Assembly (NCBI RefSeq): GCF_024139115.2
Contig: NC_085141.1
Span: forward strand, 219,765,783-219,829,782
Length of the DNA: 64,000 nt
Direction of reading: 5' to 3'
From: Armigeres subalbatus
Lineage: Eukaryota > Arthropoda > Insecta > Diptera > Culicidae
Position numbers and translations under genes: made by a program. Of this stretch, positions 58,195 to 64,000 are shown one piece after another (positions within the stretch are counted from its first letter, which is position 1; each line of letters opens with the position of its first letter). Below the pieces are notes generated by a model. That model made no database searches, was not told the DNA's origin, and worked only from the letters and a program-made list of their open reading frames with translations.

Positions 58195-59680
58195 GAGACT
58201 TGATCTTCTGCTGTTTTACCGAGAACTAAAGTAGTATTGTTATATTGTGTATTTATAATAGATCCTCTAGACAAATTATCGCTACTTTTTTTGATTGACA
58301 ACCTTATTTACACTATTATTTACTGTGTTTTGACCCTCCTCAAGATTTTTTTTAGTGGCCACGCAAAATTTGAGTGGCCACGCAACTTTTCCCAATAATG
58401 ACCAAATGCTATCATTTTTTCCACAGCACAAAGCCATAAATATCCTAAATGATCTGTACTGATAAAAATGCCAACCTTCCTCCGTAATTTCAGGATATTT
58501 GGATTTTGAGTTATTGCCTCAATATGAGGCGACTTGATACCTCATTAGTAATCCATACAAAAATTTAATAAAATATAAAGTGTCCTCAAGCGGTGTAGAT
58601 TTGTCAGATGTAATGAAGGGTTTCCTCTAAAAAATATTTGTTGAGTAGATATCATAGGAAGAGAATCAACACAGCAAGTCGGAAAATCTGCATCAGAGGA
58701 AAAATATTCAAAAGTTCAGAGAGCATGGTCCTGCATTATAAGCAGGAGATCGCGCGTTGGATCCCAGGCTCGTTGTATCTGAATCTTCAAAATTGTTGTT
58801 TCGTTTTCTAACAAAATAATCCGTACTGTTGTTCCTTTCGCACTACAAATTCCTAAAACTTCCGTGGCACCTATGACAAATCGTAGAGTTTTCTACAGCT
58901 TTCTTAAGTAGGTGTTTAGCTAATCCAGTGATCGTTATTTTCACTCATTCTCACGAGAAGAGAATGCTCATTCACGCAGATTTTCGCCAAAAACTCTTTT
59001 TCGGGAAGATAACCATGTTTCGCTCACTTCCTTCTTCTTCTTCTTATTGGCATTACATCCCCATACCCCCGCCTCGCAGCTCAGTGTTCATTAAGCACTT
59101 CCACAGTTATTAACTGCGAGGTTTCTAAGCCAAGTTACCATTTTTGCATTCGTATATCATGAGGCTAACACGATGATACTTTTATGCCCAGGGAAGTCGA
59201 GACAATTTCCAAGCCGAAAATTGCCTAGACCGGCACCGGGAGTCGAACCCAGCCACCCTCAGCATGGTCTTGCTTTGTAGCCGCGCGTTTTACCGCACGG
59301 CTAAGGAGGGCCCACTTCGCTCACTCCCAGTGATGTGAAAATTTGATTTGCTCGCTAGACTTTTCTTAGTTTTGAGTAAAATATCCGTGGGATTAAAAGA
59401 GAGGGCAATACAATTTTACTTACTCAGTGAGTAGATAAAAGTTAGCGTGTACGATTTTCGTTTCTTTTCTGAGTTCATTCTAAGAGAAAAGAGTGGTGAG
59501 TGAAATATGTTTTCCGTCACAAATTATGAAAAAAAATTTCTTTAGATCCAAAATGTTGATTTCGTCTCATCGAACTTGCAACTGAAACTAAAAGTCACTA
59601 TTTGGTCACTTTTTCTGCAACCGATAGTCACTATTTAGTCCCTTTTTTCGTCAGCTCTATTTTGAGCGGCATCGGTCACT
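58195..59680. mobile_element. AGTCACTATTT-type DNA element, copy B (partial)
   Basis: Collinear with 35820-39060 (copy A) but lacks the three insertions of copy A. It contains its own extra about 165 bases at 58757-58927 and SINE-B copy 6. Both termini are missing: the right side stops near 59680 where an RTE LINE fragment begins. AGTCACTATTT words are at 59590-59640. Confidence 0.8.
59032..59313 (-). mobile_element. SINE-B copy 6
   Basis: Flanked by TTCGCTCACTTCC (59019-59031) and TTCGCTCACTCCC (59316-59328), a 13-bp duplication with one change. Copy A of the host element has the empty site (TTTCGATCACTTCCAGTG near 37609). Confidence 0.9.
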
Positions 59681-59689
59681 TCCGTGTTT

Positions 59690-60300
59690 GAGAAGCTCGA
59701 CTGTTTTTCAGCTCGTTTAGAGCCTTTTATAACTTTGTCCAGCGTTAGTGGTTCCACAGCTTGACCGTCGCCGACTATGTCCATCTTGCTCCTTAATACA
59801 CCTCCATTTTCACCGTTCAACAAATCTTCGAAGTGCTCCTTCCACCTGGCTGCCACCATAGTCTTGTCTGTCAGCAAATTCCCCCCTCGGTCAATGCACA
59901 TGGCGGGCATTGGCGCAGTCTTATGCCGCGCGCCATTGACAGTTGCGTAAAACCTCCGCATATCGTTTCTATCCATGTTCTCTTGCGCTTCAGCTATCAC
60001 ACTCTCTGTTGCCTTTTTTTTCCTGCGATGGATTCGTTTCTCTTCTGCCCTTGCTACACTGTACCGCTCTCTGTTGGAACGGGTACGAGCCACTAGCATG
60101 CGACACCTAGCAACATTTTTCTCGTCTGTCACTAGCTGGTACTCCTCTTCAAACCAACCATTTCGTTAGCGTCGCTGTGCAGTGCCTAACACTTCCTGCG
60201 CTGTTGTAGTCACAGCTTCGTGGATATTTTACCACCATCTGTTGACAACGTGGCATTTCCTATCCGCTCGTTCAGCTTCTGGTGGTACTGTTCAGCAACT
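59690..60300 (-). pseudogene. RTE-type LINE fragment between endonuclease and RT
   Basis: Minus strand: YRQ/YHQKLNERIGN-type helix, then an open block from 60132 with RKKKATESVIAEAQENMDRN, RRFYATVNG and RWKEHFEDLLNGENG. The WKEHFEDLLN block just before the RT domain is typical of RTE-clade ORFs. The frame is broken near 60150 and 60230, and the RT core is absent. Confidence 0.7.
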
Positions 60301-60309
60301 CCTTCTACT

Positions 60310-63178
60310 TTATTTCTTTATTTGGAGCAGGGAAAAGCCCGTTTGAGTAGAATTATTCATGAAATCTTTCTCAAACGGGCGCAAAACCTCCTTTTATATC
60401 AACAGATAACAATATTTCCAAATGATACATAATTTTGCTTAAACTTAACTTCCTAATTACTTAATATTATACAAAAAATACATCTATAAAGCTACCTGGC
60501 TTAATGTGTAATACTGTCGGATGTAGAGAGGAGTATACTTTTTCCGAAGAATACACCGGGAAAGATAAAAATTAAAACGCGGTTGAGTAACGATTGAAAG
60601 TGCGACACATGCTAGTGAAAGGCTCGTTTTGCGCATAATTTGTGCGAGCTCTTCTCAAAAAAATGAAAGGAGTTGATCGAAGTGGACGGTAGGGTATATT
60701 AAGGTTCAATTGAGAAAGCAGAGTGGGGCAATCAATTCTCGATTGTAGAAGATCTGAAACGAACAACGCCTTGGATACGTCTCTTGGATACGATCACTTA
60801 ACAGATTCAAACCAATAAGTCGGCAGCGTGCCTCATAGCTGGGTAAATTATGTGGGTCATTCCAAGGAAGACGACGTAGAGCGAAACGAACGAATTTACG
60901 CTGAATTGCTTCTATTCGCGTTATGCTATTTTGATAAAAAGGAGCCCAGACAACAGATGAATATTCTAGTAATGACCTCACTAAAGCGCAGTAAAGCGAT
61001 TTTAGACATTGGATATTATTGAAGTGCTTTGTTATGCGAAAAATAAATCCGAGTGTTTTGAATGCTTTCGAGGTAATATAGGCGATGTGATCCTTGAAAG
61101 TCAATTGAGAGTCTAATAACACACCCAGATCTTTAACAACAGATTCTCGTCTAATAACTGTAGGTCCGATTTTATAACAAAAGTCAACCGCAGAGCGCTT
61201 ACGGGAAAAAGAAATTACAGAACACTTATCGGCGTTGAGGACCATGCGATTTGTCTCACACCATTTGACGAAAGTGTCCAGCTGACGTTGCAAAAATAGA
61301 GCATCCTGATCATGATTAACTATCCAGTACAATTTAAAATCATCGGCAAACGAAAGCTTGAAAGATTCGAGTATGAGATTTACGTCATTTAGATAAACTA
61401 GAAATATAAAAGGACCTAAGTGGCTACCTTGTGGTACACCTAAGGTAACATCGAAATATTGCGAGGTAGAGTCTCCAATGCTGATGGCCATTTCACGACC
61501 AGTTAGATAGGATTCAAGCCAGAACAGAAAGGATCCGGAAAATCCTAGGCGATCAAACTTGGCAATCGTTATCCTATGATTGATTTTATCGAAGGCAGCC
61601 GAAAAATCAGTGTAGATTGAGTCCACTTGATATCTCTTCTGCAAATATTGGGCGATGAACGATGTGTAGAGAGTCAAATTCGTATCGGTTGAACGCCTTG
61701 GCATAAACCCATGTTGATGCTCAGAGATGAATTCTTGGCAGTTGTGGAGTAAAAACTTGTAGACTACTTGTTCAAGCAATTTTGAAGTGGCGCATAGTGC
61801 GGCTATACCACGGTAATTGCTGACTTCACGCTTGTTTCCTCTCTTGAAGACAGGAAAAATGAAGGACTTCTTTCAATGCTCAGGAAAAATTCCGAGTTGA
61901 AGAGACTAGCTAGAGGAACGGATAGACTACTGAAACATTTTTTCAAGACGAACGCAGGGATACCATCTGGTCCATAACTAGTAGAAGGTTTTATGGTACA
62001 GTAAATACTCGCTACTGTGTCTGCATCAACAACTGGGTGGTTTCCAATTGAAAGACGAACAGGGACGTTGCTAGCGGCTTCATTGATTTGTTGTAAATCC
62101 AAAGACTCTTTGCTAAACACACTCGAGAATTGCTGTTGAAACAAATTACAGATGTCTTCTGTTGATGAACATTCGATATTTCCCTTTGTCATAACAGAGG
62201 GAAGACCAGATTCCTTTCGTTGTTGGTTGACGTACTTCCAGAATCCTTTAGGATTATGACGCTTGCACTTTTCGTTGATGAGCGGAGTAAAGTTTCCTGT
62301 TCAGGCGCTTGTACCGAGCGTTAATCGAGTTATAGTTGAGCTTGTAGTGGTGATTTTTATACGAATATTTACGTAAAGCAGACCGTTTACGACTTTTCAA
62401 GCGCTTCAAACAACTGTTCCCCCAAGGTGGGTTTGATGGAGGATTACTAGATCGTTTTGGAATAAATTGATCAATAGCATACAATACGATGTTGGAGAAG
62501 GTAATAACCGATGAGTTGAGGTTATGATCAATGTTCTCAGCCCAATTAATGGCAGAGAGGAATGCATTCATGTTCCAATAATCGCCATTCCTAAAGTCGT
62601 AGTAAACAGATTTAACTGGTTCCGAAAACCTGCAAGGTGAGACACCGCTTATCTCGATTAGCAGTGGAGGGTGGTGAATCGAAGATTTTACTAATGGTGA
62701 AGGTGCTTCCATCAATGAGTAATTTACATCTCCGTCAATGCTACTGAAACAAAGATCAAGCATCCTACCGTTGTTGTTTTGAACAAAGTTCAGCTGAGAC
62801 ACACGCGCCAAATTGTAACCATCTATAAGCCTAGCAACTGTGGAGCTGATAGAAGATTGTGTTGCATCGGGATAGAAGAAATTGAATCTGCTCGGTTTCC
62901 ATTTGATGTTAGGTAGATTGTAATCGCCAATTATTAATAAGCAATCCCTTATACTCATTTCGTTGGTGATCCAATTAAGTGAATTAATGTGCTGATCAAT
63001 CATATTCGAGTCTTGTGTGCGATCCGGCGGAATATAGACGACACATATATAAAGAGAGTGAGATTGAAAACTCACAGCTACCCAAAGTTGTTCGACGGTA
63101 TCAGTATTCGGTACTGCAATTTGTCGAGCGTTGAATTTTGAATGCAGAGCAAATAGCACTCCTCCACCTGACTTCTTT
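60310..63178 (-). pseudogene. Jockey/CR1-type LINE ORF2: endonuclease and reverse transcriptase, broken
   Basis: Minus strand. 63159-62254 is an APE-type endonuclease lacking its first residues: VVYIPPDR, LLIIGDYNLPNIKW (metal-binding GDxN), RMLDLCFSS and SSIHHPPL (SxH in place of SDH). After a frameshift near 62270, 62192-61803 gives the RT entry KPSTSYGPDGIPAFVLKKC. After another break near 61800, 61779-60706 holds most of RT: YTDFSAAFDKINH, GVPQGSHLGPFIFLVYLND and SFADDFKLY (catalytic Asp pair). There is no RNase H. A 3' UTR of about 390 bases ends in AAATAAAG-like sequence. The element is 5'-truncated and dead. Confidence 0.85.
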
Positions 63179-63185
63179 CTGCTAT

Positions 63186-64000
63186 TTCATTCATTTCATT
63201 TATTTAGTTAACATCTAAACAGATAACACTGAATCAACAATTTGACGCCACAATACACGGTTCGAGGCCGCATCTCTCCATCCTCGGATACGCCCCACGC
63301 TCGCCAAGTCGTTCTGCACCTGGTCTGCCCATCTCGCTCGCTGCGCTCCACGCCGTCTCGTACCTGCCGGATCGGAAGCGAACACCATCTTTGCAGGGTT
63401 GCTGTCCGGCATTCTTGCAACATGTCCTGCCCATCGTACCCTTCCGGCTTTAGCTACCTTCTGGATACTGGGTTCGCCGTAGAGTTGGGCGAGCTCATGG
63501 TTCATTCTTCGCCGCCACACACCGTCTTCTTGCACACCGCCAAAGATGGTCCTAAGCACCCGTGTTTGCAAGTCCTCCTCGAGCATTGTCCATGTTTCAT
63601 GTCCGTAGAGGACAACCGGTCTTATAAGCGTCTTGTACATGACACATTTGGTGCGGTGGCGAATCTTTTTCGACCGCAGTTTCTTCTGGAGCCCGTAGTA
63701 GGCCCGACTTCCACAGATGATGCGCCTTCGTATTTCACGACTAACGTTGTTGTCAGCCGTTAGCAAGGATCCGAGGTAGACGAATTCCTCGACCACCTCG
63801 AAGGTATCCCCGTCTATCGTAACACTGCTTCCCAGGCGGGCCCTGTCGCGTGTACTTTGTCACAAGCATGTACTTTGTCTTTGACGCATTCACCACCAGT
63901 CCAAACTTTTGTTGCTTCAGGTTTCAGGCGGGTGTACAGTTCTGCCACCTTTGCAAATGTTCGGCCGCGAAGCAAATAAATTGACTGGATCTGTTGAAAA
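63186..64000 (-). pseudogene. RTE-type LINE, C-terminal part of ORF2
   Basis: Minus strand, entering from the right edge. FVYLGSLLTADNNVSREIRR, LIRPVVLYGHETWTM, GRVRWAGHVARMPD and LWRQIVDSVLSV are the conserved C-terminal blocks of RTE ORFs. The stop is followed by only about 45 bases ending in an AAATGAATG-type tail, the short 3' end usual for RTE. Upstream (63796-64000) the frame is disturbed by a duplicated CATGTACTTTGTC phrase at 63858-63884. It directly abuts the Jockey/CR1-type element. Confidence 0.8.

Noticed and set aside
63242..63763. 173-codon + strand frame
   Set aside because: It is the opposite strand of the recognisable RTE C-terminal frame at 63215-63796.

Overview
The window looks like nuclear DNA of an Aedes-type culicine mosquito. 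It is AT-rich, almost wholly made of nested transposable elements, carries several tRNA-derived SINE families, non-LTR retrotransposons and MITEs, and its one confident host gene has an intron of about 39.5 kb. The species cannot be fixed from the sequence alone.

Host genes. On the + strand lie the first three coding exons (15421-15747, 55295-55555, 55628-55789, all phase 0) of a VPS10-domain sorting receptor of the SORL1/SORLA type: signal peptide, a propeptide ending in an R-M-K-R furin site followed by S-A-A, then the start of the VPS10 beta-propeller. The gene runs on past the right edge. A second candidate, antisense in its first intron, is a single exon (48392-48580, minus) encoding a signal peptide and a short cysteine-containing mature region that ends at a good splice donor. 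I could not assign it to a family.

Layout. 1-968: no gene. 969-14462: a decayed minus-strand Ty1/copia element used as a landing pad. A tRNA-Val-type SINE inserted after its protease region; a CTTATGAA-rich DNA element (itself hosting a TA-element and a hAT MITE) inserted in that SINE; and a 5.5-kb non-autonomous LTR element, whose body is mostly an AATCC/AAATCC satellite, inserted inside one copy of the SINE's target-site duplication. A second TA-element copy sits in the presumed copia 5' LTR. 14463-15420: a strong palindrome, then the putative promoter and 5' leader with three short uORFs. 15748-55294: intron 1, holding MITEs, foldbacks, two adjacent DNA elements with 6-bp target-site duplications, two different ~140-bp tandem arrays, an inverted 24-bp satellite, five or more SINEs, LINE fragments and a (TA)52 tract. 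55790-64000: start of intron 3, with a non-autonomous Helitron and a TA-MITE whose empty sites survive in a local duplication, a second copy of the 35464-39082 element, and three minus-strand LINE remnants (two RTE-type, one Jockey/CR1-type).

How the parts relate. Most elements are fossils and many can be ordered in time by nesting and by target-site duplications. Duplicated segments act as natural before/after pairs that confirm at least four insertions. No bacterial-type system, CRISPR array or rRNA gene was seen. Identifications rest on reading motifs and repeats by eye; no database search was possible.
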